From assembly GCA_029254375.1 (NCBI GenBank), contig JAQWXR010000018.1:39162-103161 (forward strand): 64,000 nt of DNA. The letters run 5' to 3'. Origin of the DNA: Schleiferiaceae bacterium. GTDB taxonomy: Bacteria > Bacteroidota > Bacteroidia > Flavobacteriales > Schleiferiaceae. Shown here one piece after another: positions 54,030-63,269 of this stretch. The position numbers were made by a program, and so were the translations under genes. Position 1 is the first letter of the stretch, and every line of letters begins with the position of its first letter. Under the pieces are notes generated by a model. That model ran no database searches and was not told the origin of the DNA. It saw only the letters and a list, made by a program, of their open reading frames with translations.

Positions 54030-54691
54030 TGCATAACGGCGGTATAGATGAGCATCATGAGCATGCCATAAAAGGCGTCTTCGATGGGGATGCTCCCAAT
54101 GCGAATGCCGAGATTTTGCAGGTTGTCATACCATACAATAGGTTCTTCCAAGCCGCTCCCTGTCAAAATCCCATTGACTACAAGGAATGGGAGCATGGCC
54201 AAGGCCCAGCTCCTTAGAAATGCGGCTAGCCACCATGGTTTCCATACGTAGACCAGGCCAAATGAGGCTGCCAAAAGCAGGAAGGTCCAAAAGGTATATG
54301 ACTGCTGGGCATGCCGCAAGGCAAATGCGATCAAGGCCAGACCTGCCACTAGGGTCAGGAGATAGGTCATTCTATGGGTGGTTTTCCAAGGGAAAAACAA
54401 CTGAAGCACCTCGAAAATAAAATAGCATGCCCATGGCACCACAACAAAAAATAGGATCTCTTCCAAGGGTAAGCCAAAGAAGTCCCACGGGATGAGATAG
54501 CGATCTGTGAAGCCCCAAACGCCTTGATGCGTAAAGGCAATATCCCAGGGAATGAACAATGCCATCACGATAAGTGTGGCCCCAAGAAGCCGCTTCCACT
54601 TACCTATATAATAAATTCGAGGCTCAAATGCTCGAGTAAGCGGCCCTAAAAATATTAGAAGGTCAATGATGAGATACAAGCGAGATCCCAT
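53999..54691 (-). CDS. Lycopene cyclase (CrtYcd-type membrane protein)
   Basis: The 230-residue protein is the fused, membrane form of the heterodimeric lycopene cyclase, containing two lycopene cyclase domains. It has about seven hydrophobic helices. The repeated signature PLEEILFFVVVPWACYFIFE and the second-domain equivalent IPIEDAFYGMLMMLIYTAVM carry the acidic PxE(E/D) motif needed for catalysis. It converts lycopene to beta-carotene. It begins one nucleotide before the crtZ stop. No crtB or crtI is in this window. Confidence 0.9.
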   Translation of the reverse strand: MGSRLYLIIDLLIFLGPLTRAFEPRIYYIGKWKRLLGATLIVMALFIPWDIAFTHQGVWGFTDRYLIPWDFFGLPLEEILFFVVVPWACYFIFEVLQLFFPWKTTHRMTYLLTLVAGLALIAFALRHAQQSYTFWTFLLLAASFGLVYVWKPWWLAAFLRSWALAMLPFLVVNGILTGSGLEEPIVWYDNLQNLGIRIGSIPIEDAFYGMLMMLIYTAVMQWKKNPKSFT

Positions 54692-55144
54692 TTATCCCTG
54701 AATTTTTTGATTCCTAATCCAGTCTAACGGAACCCAAAGCAAACCAAAATGCTCCGCACCCTCTTTGCCTAAGGTTTTGTGGTGCATCTTGTGTTTTAGA
54801 CGAACGGCTTTCCAATAGGGAGATTCTGTATTTTGAAAAAATCTAAAGCGTTGATGAATGAACAACTCGTGCACGAGAAAGTAAGTCAAGCCATAGGCGG
54901 CTATACCGAAGCCAAAACTAACCGATGCGGAAACACCATAAATCATACCTAGCATAATACTCAACCAACTCGGAATGGCAAAAATCAAAAAGAAGTAGTC
55001 ATTTTTTTCAAAAAAACCTGGATCCTTACTGTGGTGATCCTTATGCAAAAACCACAGCGGGCCATGCATGAGATACTTGTGGGCTGCCCAAGCGACTCCC
55101 TCCATCCAAATATAGGCGGCTATGAAAAAGAGAAACGAAATCAT
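54692..55144 (-). CDS. crtZ: Beta-carotene hydroxylase
   Basis: CrtZ hydroxylates both rings of beta-carotene to give zeaxanthin, in the membrane. The 150-residue protein has all four histidine motifs that bind the di-iron centre: AAHKYLMH, HKDHH, HELFIHQRF and LKHKMHHK. Four hydrophobic segments separate them. I use the ATG at 55144; the frame also has a GTG three nucleotides upstream. It is in one run with pepD and crtYcd. The product, with crtYcd, points to zeaxanthin-type carotenoids. Confidence 0.95.
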   Translation of the reverse strand: MISFLFFIAAYIWMEGVAWAAHKYLMHGPLWFLHKDHHSKDPGFFEKNDYFFLIFAIPSWLSIMLGMIYGVSASVSFGFGIAAYGLTYFLVHELFIHQRFRFFQNTESPYWKAVRLKHKMHHKTLGKEGAEHFGLLWVPLDWIRNQKIQG

Positions 55145-55170
55145 CACTTTATAAACATGCTAGGTGCTTT

Positions 55171-56634
55171 TTAGTTTAATGCGCTCAAACGCTTTAGCAC
55201 ATCCTCAAAATAGTTCCAAGATTTCTGAACGCTGGCAATCTCTACACGCTCGTCCGGGCTGTGCGCTCCGCGGATATTTGGGCCAAATGAAATCATTTCC
55301 ATCCCAGGGCAGCGTTCTCCAATAATACCGCATTCGAGTCCTGCGTGACAAGCGTTCACATGGGGTTCTTCTCGAAACATGGTCACGTAACTCTCATGCA
55401 TCAAAGAAGCCAAGGTTCCCCCTGGTGAAGGCTCCCACCCCGGGTAGGAACCTGTAAAACTAGTTTCGAAACCAGCCATTTTATACAGGCTTGCAAGGCG
55501 CTGCGCCGCATCCATCTTCTCGCTTTCTGAACTACTTCGGGTCAAACATAGTACCTCGACCCCATTGGGTGAAATGCTAATCTTAGCAACGTTGTTGGAC
55601 GTCTGAACTAAGCCCGCTACATCTGGATTCATACGCAAGATTCCGGCTGGGCTCGATGAAATTACCTGAATAACAGCGGATTGCGATTGTGCTGCCATCA
55701 CAGGAAAGTCAGACATCCCAAGCTCCTCCAAGAGAATCTCCATATGAGGATCCGTGCTCTGGTGTTCCTTTTTCAAATCTGCGACCAGAGGTTGCATGGC
55801 ACCTTTTAGTAGGCCCACATGTGCCTTCCCCATCACCACGATTGAATTGCATTCACGGGGTATCGCGTTGCGCAAATTACCGCCTTCTACTTGATGGACT
55901 AGAATGCAAGCCTCGCGCTCCAAGTCACGAAGAAGGCGCATCATGAGCAGATTCGCATTTCCCAGGCCCAAGTGAATGTCCATGCCCGAATGTCCTCCTG
56001 TCAATCCTTTAATGGTCAAGCGAAAAGCCATGGGGTCCTCCACCGGTGCGGGTCGATAGCTTGCTTTTCCCGTGGCGCTTACATCGATGCCGCCGGCACA
56101 TCCGATAGTGAGTTCACGGTCATCCTCTGTATCAATGTTCAATAGATACTTTCCTTTAATCCAGCCAGTCTCGAGGCCCAAAGCCCCGGTCATACCTGTT
56201 TCTTCGTCACTGGTAAACAGCACCTCGATGGATGGATGGACCATCTCAGTGGAACGCAGCGTGGCGATGGCAAAGGCCACCCCAATTCCGTTGTCCGCGC
56301 CGAGCGTGGTCCCACGTGCTTTCACCCAGCCATCTTCAATCAACATGTCAATGCCTTCCCGATCAAAATCATGTCCAGTACCATCATTTTGTTGGCAAAC
56401 CATGTCCAAATGCGCTTGGATAACCACCGTGGGGGCAGCTTCCATTCCTGGACTCGCTGGCTTTAGGATGCGAACATTGCCGACAGAATCTTTTGCGGTA
56501 GGCAATCCCAAAGATTGACCAATTTGCACGGCAAAGGCTTGTACCTGCTCCTCGCGTTTTGATGGCCGAGGAACGGCATTGAGTTCAGCAAATGCAGTCC
56601 AAACGGCACGGGGTTCTAGTTGGCTTAGTGGCAT
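55171..56634 (-). CDS. Aminoacyl-histidine dipeptidase (PepD / M20 family)
   Basis: The 487-residue protein is a zinc peptidase of the M20 family that cleaves Xaa-His dipeptides such as carnosine. Metal-binding motifs are VIQAHLDMVCQ, RGTTLGADNGIG, LFTSDEETGMTG and ECGIIGERCPGMEMISFGPN. A lid domain is inserted with TGGHSGMDIHLGLGNANLLM. The N-terminal sequence ELNAVPRPSKREEQV fits the PepD subgroup. It lies 17 nt after the preceding gene's stop and upstream of crtZ. Confidence 0.92.
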   Translation of the reverse strand: MPLSQLEPRAVWTAFAELNAVPRPSKREEQVQAFAVQIGQSLGLPTAKDSVGNVRILKPASPGMEAAPTVVIQAHLDMVCQQNDGTGHDFDREGIDMLIEDGWVKARGTTLGADNGIGVAFAIATLRSTEMVHPSIEVLFTSDEETGMTGALGLETGWIKGKYLLNIDTEDDRELTIGCAGGIDVSATGKASYRPAPVEDPMAFRLTIKGLTGGHSGMDIHLGLGNANLLMMRLLRDLEREACILVHQVEGGNLRNAIPRECNSIVVMGKAHVGLLKGAMQPLVADLKKEHQSTDPHMEILLEELGMSDFPVMAAQSQSAVIQVISSSPAGILRMNPDVAGLVQTSNNVAKISISPNGVEVLCLTRSSSESEKMDAAQRLASLYKMAGFETSFTGSYPGWEPSPGGTLASLMHESYVTMFREEPHVNACHAGLECGIIGERCPGMEMISFGPNIRGAHSPDERVEIASVQKSWNYFEDVLKRLSALN

Positions 56635-56651
56635 AGTATGGTTCGTTAAAT

Positions 56652-57929
56652 TTAAAATTCAAGGACGTTTGGAGGGGTTACAAGGCTGTCAACAGATATC
56701 GGAGCTAATTCATCGATCACTTCTTCTTCTCCGTATTCAATTGTGGGGGTCCACTCAGCTTGAATTCCGTTCTTCCGATCATAGCGGAATATTAAAGCTG
56801 CTTGATTCCGATAGCCTGAGCCTTCTGTGTGGTCCCAGACATACAAGCGACGAGGCCCTTCAAATGCTTGAGGTGACTCATTACCTGTGTTCAAGGCGAA
56901 CCAAGCCATATCCAAGCCAAGCCATTCCCAACGACCAGGCGTAGTCTTCGCCGCCTTGCAAAGAAGCGCATCCAAGCTTCGAAACTGGATGTAGTCCAAT
57001 CGCTCAACTTGCGACCATATCAAGGGTTGGCGCATTAAAAGCTGCGCATCTAAGGCGGAACTTGACAGCACATTTCCGAGGGTCCAAAATTCGGTCCGAG
57101 TGGGCTCAAAAGGGCGTAGCTGATTCAGCACACGAGCCGCAATCAAGACTTTGTCGTCGAGCAGTATGATTCGTGTCAAACCTGTCACAGAAGCGGCACT
57201 AACAGAAAGCACAGCCGTTTGACGATATTCTTGAATCTGCACATCCTCTGCCTTCCCGCCTGCTTCGATATACGCTTGCATGAATACCGCTTCAGCCCCT
57301 GTGGAAGATGCATCTGTGCGAAGTAAAAGTGTTTTGCTACGGGTTGCCATTTGCTTGGCTTTCGCTGCTCTTTGCCCAAGACGCTCTACCTCCGCCAACC
57401 GATAAGAGGCCGCTGCGAGCAGAAAGGGCTTACCCTCCACAACCACTTTACGAGAAACTGGATTGATAACCTGAATTCCCTTGGAATGTGAGGCTAATAC
57501 TTCAGAAGCCTCTCCACGGAAAGGGCCGATGATCTTTTGGGCATTCCAGCGCTCACATTGGCGCATAAACGCAGGAGCATCCAAACTTTCGAACCAGGTG
57601 AACTTTGAATTCTCATGCTGGATTTTGTAAACATCCTTGGCCTCATCGTGGTCCACCAAAATCAGATGGATGTCTGCACCCGCATGATTAAGCGAATCCA
57701 CCCCTGCGCGTAACCCAGTATAAAATTGGGTCGCCATGCGGTTCGTAAACACGAAGCTTGCGGGCAGACCCAGCGCATTGGAGTCTTGAATCATTTCAAA
57801 TGGCAATGCAATTACCCATGTCGAGCGTTCCACGCTTGAGTCTGACGGCAATGCGACCAAAGCTTCCTGCCCTTTGGCCCCAAGCGCAAAGAGCAGTAGA
57901 ATGCAGGTTATGAAATATCTTATTCCCAT
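56652..57929 (-). CDS. Periplasmic binding-fold protein of unknown function, downstream of guaA
   Basis: The 425-residue protein has a signal peptide ([20 protein letters not shown]). The body resembles the type 1 periplasmic-binding fold of branched-chain amino acid receptors: [45 protein letters not shown], and [21 protein letters not shown] segments. In related flavobacteria the gene after guaA often encodes such a domain joined to LysM domains; no LysM domain is evident here. Start overlaps guaA's stop by ten nucleotides. Ligand and function unknown. Confidence 0.72.
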   Translation of the reverse strand: MGIRYFITCILLLFALGAKGQEALVALPSDSSVERSTWVIALPFEMIQDSNALGLPASFVFTNRMATQFYTGLRAGVDSLNHAGADIHLILVDHDEAKDVYKIQHENSKFTWFESLDAPAFMRQCERWNAQKIIGPFRGEASEVLASHSKGIQVINPVSRKVVVEGKPFLLAAASYRLAEVERLGQRAAKAKQMATRSKTLLLRTDASSTGAEAVFMQAYIEAGGKAEDVQIQEYRQTAVLSVSAASVTGLTRIILLDDKVLIAARVLNQLRPFEPTRTEFWTLGNVLSSSALDAQLLMRQPLIWSQVERLDYIQFRSLDALLCKAAKTTPGRWEWLGLDMAWFALNTGNESPQAFEGPRRLYVWDHTEGSGYRNQAALIFRYDRKNGIQAEWTPTIEYGEEEVIDELAPISVDSLVTPPNVLEF

Positions 57930-59449
57930 TCAATCGTTGCTGGTGGCTTAGAGCTAATATCGTACACCACGCGGTTTACGCCACGAACATTATTGATGAT
58001 ACCATTAGAAATCTGTGCCAAAAACTCATAAGGCAAATGCACCCAATCGGCGGTCATGCCATCCGTAGATTGCACAGCACGGAGTGCGACAACTTGTTCG
58101 TAAGTGCGCTCATCGCCCATAACCCCAACGGACTTGATGGGTAATAAAATCGCCCCAGCCTGCCAAACCTCATCGTAGAGACCAGCATCTCGAAGACCTT
58201 GGATGAAAATGTGATCGACTTCTTGCAAGATTTTGACACGCTCAGGTGTGATGCATCCCAATATTCTTATTGCTAATCCTGGACCAGGAAACGGATGGCG
58301 CCCCAACAAGGCATGAGACAAGCCCAGGGCCTTCCCTACTCTTCGGACCTCGTCCTTGAACAAGGAACGCAACGGCTCTACAATGCTCAATTTCATAAAG
58401 TCGGGGAGGCCACCCACGTTGTGATGGGATTTAATGGTCACCGAAGGACCATTGACGGAAACAGATTCGATGACATCTGGGTAAATCGTACCCTGACCCA
58501 AGAACTCTACGCCGCTAATGGCCATAGCTTCCCGATCAAAAACCTCAATAAATACTCCGCCAATCGCTTTGCGCTTTGCTTCAGGTTCTTCTAGGTCGGC
58601 CAAAGCAGCATAGAAATCCGCAGAAGCATCAACGCCTTTAACCTGCAGGCCCAAACCGGCGTACTGATCTAACACGGAATCATATTCGTTTTTTCGCAGC
58701 AATCCATTGTTGACGAAGATGCAATAGAGACGGTCTCCAATAGCTTGCTTGAGCAACATAGCCGCGACGGTACTGTCCACGCCACCACTTAGACCAAGGA
58801 CTACTTTGCCGCCACCAATTTGATTTTGGAGGGCCTCCACGGCGGTCTCGATGAATGCATCCGGAGTCCATGAAGGCGAACAGCCTGCGATATCGTAGAC
58901 AAAGTTTTTCAAAAGCTGCACCCCGTGCTCTGAATGATGCACTTCAGGATGGAATTGAATGGCATAGGTCTCCTCCCCCACAAACCGATAGGCGGCACAA
59001 TGGACATCGGCTGTAGAGCCTTCCACCACGGCATTGGGCGGCAAGGAAACAATAGTATCACCATGGCTCATCCAGACGCATGATCCCACAGGCATTCCTT
59101 TGAGCAGACGTGAATCCGAAGTCACAGAGGCCATCGTAGCCCGGCCATACTCCCTGTGCATTGATCGCGCTACTTCTCCCCCACGCGTTTTGGCGAGAAA
59201 TTGCGCCCCGTAGCACACTCCCAAGACAGGCATTTTACCCAAAAAACCGGAAAGATCTGGATCTGGTGCCCCCTCCTCCAGCGTAGAGAATGGCGACCCG
59301 CTGAGAATAACAGCGTTAAACTCTGCAAAATGATCCGGAATGTGGTGAAACGGATGAATTTCACAATACACATTGAGTTCGCGCACACGTCGAGCAATCA
59401 GCTGCGTGTATTGCGACCCAAAATCTAGAATAAGAATGGCGTCTTGCAT
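57920..59449 (-). CDS. guaA: GMP synthase (glutamine-hydrolysing)
   Basis: GuaA aminates XMP to GMP, completing the pathway from guaB. The 509-residue protein has a glutamine amidotransferase N-terminal domain (catalytic Cys in [12 protein letters not shown], His/Glu in [12 protein letters not shown]). The ATP pyrophosphatase domain has [19 protein letters not shown], and the C-terminal dimerisation domain has [15 protein letters not shown]. The start ATG follows a -7 box by six nucleotides. Confidence 0.98.
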   Translation of the reverse strand: MQDAILILDFGSQYTQLIARRVRELNVYCEIHPFHHIPDHFAEFNAVILSGSPFSTLEEGAPDPDLSGFLGKMPVLGVCYGAQFLAKTRGGEVARSMHREYGRATMASVTSDSRLLKGMPVGSCVWMSHGDTIVSLPPNAVVEGSTADVHCAAYRFVGEETYAIQFHPEVHHSEHGVQLLKNFVYDIAGCSPSWTPDAFIETAVEALQNQIGGGKVVLGLSGGVDSTVAAMLLKQAIGDRLYCIFVNNGLLRKNEYDSVLDQYAGLGLQVKGVDASADFYAALADLEEPEAKRKAIGGVFIEVFDREAMAISGVEFLGQGTIYPDVIESVSVNGPSVTIKSHHNVGGLPDFMKLSIVEPLRSLFKDEVRRVGKALGLSHALLGRHPFPGPGLAIRILGCITPERVKILQEVDHIFIQGLRDAGLYDEVWQAGAILLPIKSVGVMGDERTYEQVVALRAVQSTDGMTADWVHLPYEFLAQISNGIINNVRGVNRVVYDISSKPPATIEWE

Positions 59450-59455
59450 GGACTA

Positions 59456-59463
59456 CAAAGATA
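59456..59463 (-). promoter_or_regulatory. -7 promoter box of guaA, leaderless type
   Basis: Minus strand TATCTTTG is an exact match and lies six nucleotides before the guaA ATG. The intergenic space to the upstream bshC stop is only 64 nt. Confidence 0.6.
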
Positions 59464-59513
59464 CTTCGCATCCAAAGGGCGTTGAACCCTAGAAGACAGG
59501 TTTTTCAACAGGT

Positions 59514-61115
59514 TTATTCGTCCGAATCCGGAAGCATCCATCCCCACAAAAAGGAAAGACCATCGCTAAGGTCCAGATGCTTGACAAGCCCGTCTTCCAT
59601 GGCATCAAATGAAAGTCGGCCAAAGTGATAAGCCAAATCCAAAGCGGTCCATGTGCGTTCTTGCATAGACCCCACACCTCCGCTTTCCACGGAACCCGGA
59701 AACTGGGTAGCTTTTACCCCTAGGAAGCGTTTCCATCGATCATTCTGAGAGCGAAGCGCCGCACGACGCACACGTTCACCCATGCGTTCTTCCTCATTGG
59801 ATATTCGCTTTAACCAGGCGTCTGCAGAACTCTCTAAATCAGTGTATTTACCATATTCTTTCTTTAAAAGTTCCGCCAAAGCATCCGTCACAGGATGTAC
59901 ATCCTTCTGCGGAGCGCCCTTCTCTTTTAACCAAGCCTCGCGGACTTCGGAGATCGTTGCATGGTAGCGCAGCCCGTGAGGGGCGAGCTTTTGCCAATTT
60001 CTCCACGACTTGATAGGCCACCATTCAAAAGACGTTCTCAGGTGCATGCGCACTTCTGCCATGCCTTGAGCCTGGAAATATGGAATGAGCTGAAGCCAGT
60101 ATTCCATCTCTCCAGATCCACCCGCGTACAAAACATTGGGCAGGACACACTCCTGATACACGGGCCGCAGGATGGCATTGGGGCTAAAGGTTTCTGGGTA
60201 TGCTTCGACACGTGCAAGCAGTTCCTTTTCACTCAGCTTCATTTCTCCGAAGAGCCACTCCCCTTTCCCTTGATAGTCCAAACGGGCTCGGAGTCCCTGC
60301 TCTAGCAGAAAAAGTGTTGAGGGCTTTACTTCTACAGGAGGTTCCCATCCTTGGGTGCCCCAAGGCCCTGGCTCTTGGAGCGAAAACATTCGCTGATGCT
60401 TGATTTCATCGGACCAAAGGTCCTTGGCTAGGGCCTTTAAACGGGCATCTGAGGCATCCAAACAAAGCACGTTGGGATGCCAGTGGGCCATCATGCGGCG
60501 TGTAGCATCGGCCAAGGTTTCCCCTCGGACGTAGGACGCCTTCATGATTTTAAGTTGTTCCACGACCGCAGAGTGATGCCCCCAGTCCTTTTCTATCGCC
60601 TCAAGCACAGGAAAAACGGCTTCTGAAGGAATTGAACCTGTCGCCCAACCATCATAGGTGTTCGGCATGCTGTATCGCTTCCCCTCAAAGGAAATATGCC
60701 GAATCTCTTCCACATCGTGATCTTCCGTCGCCATCCAAAAAATGGGCACCACGGGGCGAGCTGGAACCCCCCATTGGCTGCTTAAAGCGGAAACTTCGCG
60801 AATCTTGCTGTGGACGTATAGCGGCCCACCTCCCAATACGAGCTGATGTCCGCAGGTCATCGTTACCGCTCCAGACCGGGCCAAAGCGTCTAGCTGAACC
60901 TCTTGAGCCTCCGTCATCCGCTGTGTAGTATACTGGTCCCGGAGAACGGAGACCAACGTGGCGCGAGCCTGGGTGGAATACCCGGCACCACGCGATCCGA
61001 TGAAGTCAGCACTGAGAGCGTTCAAGTGCACCGAATTCGAGAATGCACCAGTGCGCAATGTTAGCACGCGGTGCGCGAGTGAGGTGCCTTCGGTAGGCTG
61101 AGGATGAAACTGCAT
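59514..61115 (-). CDS. bshC: Bacillithiol biosynthesis cysteine-adding enzyme
   Basis: BshC attaches cysteine to glucosaminyl malate, giving the low-molecular-weight thiol bacillithiol. The 533-residue protein has the family's usual length (about 530-540). Its N-terminal part contains MTCGHQLVLGGGPLYVHSKI and PVVPIFWMATEDHDVEEIRH, typical of the family's core. The C-terminal part has coiled-coil segments around residues 420-470. The open frame extends upstream to 61358, but the ATG at 61115 gives the family length and overlaps the DUF4294 stop (TAATG). Confidence 0.9.
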   Translation of the reverse strand: MQFHPQPTEGTSLAHRVLTLRTGAFSNSVHLNALSADFIGSRGAGYSTQARATLVSVLRDQYTTQRMTEAQEVQLDALARSGAVTMTCGHQLVLGGGPLYVHSKIREVSALSSQWGVPARPVVPIFWMATEDHDVEEIRHISFEGKRYSMPNTYDGWATGSIPSEAVFPVLEAIEKDWGHHSAVVEQLKIMKASYVRGETLADATRRMMAHWHPNVLCLDASDARLKALAKDLWSDEIKHQRMFSLQEPGPWGTQGWEPPVEVKPSTLFLLEQGLRARLDYQGKGEWLFGEMKLSEKELLARVEAYPETFSPNAILRPVYQECVLPNVLYAGGSGEMEYWLQLIPYFQAQGMAEVRMHLRTSFEWWPIKSWRNWQKLAPHGLRYHATISEVREAWLKEKGAPQKDVHPVTDALAELLKKEYGKYTDLESSADAWLKRISNEEERMGERVRRAALRSQNDRWKRFLGVKATQFPGSVESGGVGSMQERTWTALDLAYHFGRLSFDAMEDGLVKHLDLSDGLSFLWGWMLPDSDE

Positions 61116-61765
61116 TAATTGACGCTTGGTGGGTAGTAAAAGTAGGTCCGTGGGGTTAATTGACCTGAGGCAAAAGCAGATTGAAGGATTCGTTCGATTA
61201 AGGCATCTTCCTCCACTTTGCTTGGTTCGTATTCCTCTTTGATGCGAATGTCCCACCATGCAGCTGTAGCGCTCCAGCCAACCGCTTGGATCCAGGATCG
61301 GTATTCGCGGATGATTTGAAAGACTGTCGTGTGCGTTTCTCGATAAATCAATTTGCACAAAATCTGGCCTTCCGAAACCGTAAGCTTGTGTAATTCCGGC
61401 TCAAATCGATCGGCCAAATACTTTTGGTAGCGCTTTGTCAAGCGCTTTCGCTTGAAGTAATTTTTCTCTTGGGCCAACTTCATGTTGAGACTATCCAATC
61501 GCTCGCCCATGCCTTTGGCATAGGGATAGACCTTTATGACGCGCCGCTTGAGCCGAAGGTAATTGAGCCGAGCCTCTGCGTCCGAAAAGGTGGGTTTGTC
61601 CAATACCATGATCTCATCGAGAAAAACCCATGGAATGGTGTCTTGGCCAATAACGCTGGCTTTAGACTTTTGTCCCTCATAGATAATTTCAATTTGGGCC
61701 GTCAGCTCCGTGGCCGACAAAAGAGTCAGCGTCAAAATGGAGAGGAATTTTATCGCCGTCGCCAT
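61115..61765 (-). CDS. DUF4294 domain-containing exported protein
   Basis: The 216-residue protein has a signal peptide (MATAIKFLSILTLTLLSATELTAQ) and a DUF4294 domain with YPYAKGMGERLDSLNMKLAQE, YQKYLADRFEPELHKLTVSEGQIL, and KLIYRETHTTVFQIIREYRS. The family is restricted mainly to Bacteroidota and has no known function. It overlaps the accC stop by 16 nt and the bshC start by one, so all three genes should be co-transcribed from the accC side. Confidence 0.88.
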   Translation of the reverse strand: MATAIKFLSILTLTLLSATELTAQIEIIYEGQKSKASVIGQDTIPWVFLDEIMVLDKPTFSDAEARLNYLRLKRRVIKVYPYAKGMGERLDSLNMKLAQEKNYFKRKRLTKRYQKYLADRFEPELHKLTVSEGQILCKLIYRETHTTVFQIIREYRSWIQAVGWSATAAWWDIRIKEEYEPSKVEEDALIERILQSAFASGQLTPRTYFYYPPSVN

Positions 61766-63219
61766 GCAGAGATGCTCCCAACCGACCCGCTCAGCACAGG
61801 TTGGACCTGTTGATGGCGAAACTGCGCCAATGCAGCGGCAATGCCGGCTTCTTGACCCTCGCGTAGGAGCTCTGGGAGAAAGTGATCTTGGACAAAATGC
61901 GTATCAAAATCTCCGGAAATAAAGGCCACATGTTCGAGTACAAACTGTCCAAAAGGTAAGGTCGTTTCGACCCCAATAATGATGTAATCCTGAATGGCCC
62001 GAAGCATGCGCTCAATCGCCGCTTGGCGATTCGGGGCATGCACGACCAACTTAGCAATCATGGGATCATAGTAAATGGAAATCTCCATTCCTTCCTCCAG
62101 ACCATCATCGACCCGAATTCCTGGTCCCTGTGGCCGTCGGTACACTTTAAGCGTGCCAATATCGGGAGCAAAACCATTCTTGGAATCTTCTGCATAAACG
62201 CGAAGTTCCAAGGCATGACCCAATAATGGAATTTCTGATTGTTCATACCCTAAGGGTTCACCCCCCGCAATGCGCAGTTGTTCTCGAACTAAATCAAGGC
62301 CAGTAATACATTCTGTCACGGGGTGCTCCACTTGAAGGCGCGTGTTCATTTCCAGAAAATAGAATTTGCCACTCGCATCATAGATGAATTCAACGGTCCC
62401 GGCACCCACGTACTGACAAGACTGTGCTGCTTTCACTGCCGCCTCGCCCATGGCTTGCCGCTGCGCAGAACTGAGCACAACAGAAGGCGCCTCTTCGATT
62501 ACCTTTTGGTGGCGGCGCTGAATTGAACATTCGCGCTCGTGCAAATACACACAGTGGCCATGCTGGTCTGCGAGGACTTGAATCTCGATATGTCGTGGCT
62601 TTTGAACATATTTTTCAATGAAAACCGCCCCGTTGCCAAAGGACTTTTCTGCCTCAGAAACGGCCATATTAAAGGCTTCCACAAAGCCATCGGCATCATG
62701 CACAATTCGCATGCCTTTGCCACCGCCTCCTGCCGAAGCTTTCACCATTACTGGAAAGCCAATCCTGCTGGCTTCTAGGATAGCTTTTTCTACCGACTCA
62801 ATGGCATACGCCGTACCAGGCACGAGAGGAACCCCAAAGGCTTCTACCGCTTGCTTGGCCGATAGCTTATCTCCCATCATGCGAATCGCTTTAGCACTCG
62901 GGCCCACAAAGCGCAGTCCGGCTTCATTTACACGTTCCGCAAAGTCAGCGTTCTCGGACAAAAAACCATAGCCGGGGTGAATGGCGTCGGCCCCGGATTC
63001 TTTGGCCACGGCTATAATTCGATCAATTTGTAAGTAGCTCTGGGCGCTTGGCGCGGGTCCAATCAGGAAGGCTTCATCCGCCATTTGAACATGCGGAGCG
63101 CGCGCATCCGCTTCGGAATACACGGCCACCGTAGTAATACCCATCTCTTTCGCTGTTCGGGCAATCCGAACGGCAATCTCTCCTCGATTGGCAATCAGTA
63201 GTTTGTGAATCCTAGACAT
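61750..63219 (-). CDS. accC: Acetyl-CoA carboxylase biotin carboxylase subunit
   Basis: AccC carboxylates biotin on the carrier protein in the first step of fatty-acid synthesis. The 489-residue ATP-grasp enzyme is the long form also seen in acyl-CoA carboxylases. Motifs are MIHKLLIANRGEIAVRI-like IHKLLIANRGEIAVRIAR, HPGYGFLSENADFAE, MVKASAGGGGKGMRIV, and LEMNTRLQVEHPVTE. I chose ATG 63219, the usual start; a GTG at 63234 is possible and lies two nucleotides from the -7-like box. A partner biotin carrier gene is not in the window, so a role in propionyl-CoA or methylcrotonyl-CoA carboxylase cannot be excluded. Confidence 0.88.
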   Translation of the reverse strand: MSRIHKLLIANRGEIAVRIARTAKEMGITTVAVYSEADARAPHVQMADEAFLIGPAPSAQSYLQIDRIIAVAKESGADAIHPGYGFLSENADFAERVNEAGLRFVGPSAKAIRMMGDKLSAKQAVEAFGVPLVPGTAYAIESVEKAILEASRIGFPVMVKASAGGGGKGMRIVHDADGFVEAFNMAVSEAEKSFGNGAVFIEKYVQKPRHIEIQVLADQHGHCVYLHERECSIQRRHQKVIEEAPSVVLSSAQRQAMGEAAVKAAQSCQYVGAGTVEFIYDASGKFYFLEMNTRLQVEHPVTECITGLDLVREQLRIAGGEPLGYEQSEIPLLGHALELRVYAEDSKNGFAPDIGTLKVYRRPQGPGIRVDDGLEEGMEISIYYDPMIAKLVVHAPNRQAAIERMLRAIQDYIIIGVETTLPFGQFVLEHVAFISGDFDTHFVQDHFLPELLREGQEAGIAAALAQFRHQQVQPVLSGSVGSISAWRRR

Positions 63220-63236
63220 AGCGGGCTTTTCCACTG

Positions 63237-63263
63237 CAAAGTACGCACAGATTCCGTACTTTG
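63237..63263. promoter_or_regulatory. Inverted repeat between accC and the transaldolase-like gene, with outward TAnTTTG boxes
   Basis: CAAAGTACG (63237-63245) and CGTACTTTG (63255-63263) form a perfect 9-bp inverted repeat around CACAGATTC. Each arm reads TACTTTG outward, one base short of TAnnTTTG. The right arm lies six nucleotides before the transaldolase-like ATG at 63270. The left arm lies two nucleotides from a possible accC GTG and 17 from its ATG. It may serve as a divergent promoter, an operator, or both. Confidence 0.5.
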
Positions 63264-63269
63264 GCCCCC

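Noticed and set aside
61116..61358. Extended N-terminus of bshC (81 extra residues)
   Set aside because: It overlaps the DUF4294 coding region and gives a protein longer than the family; the ATG at 61115 is better.
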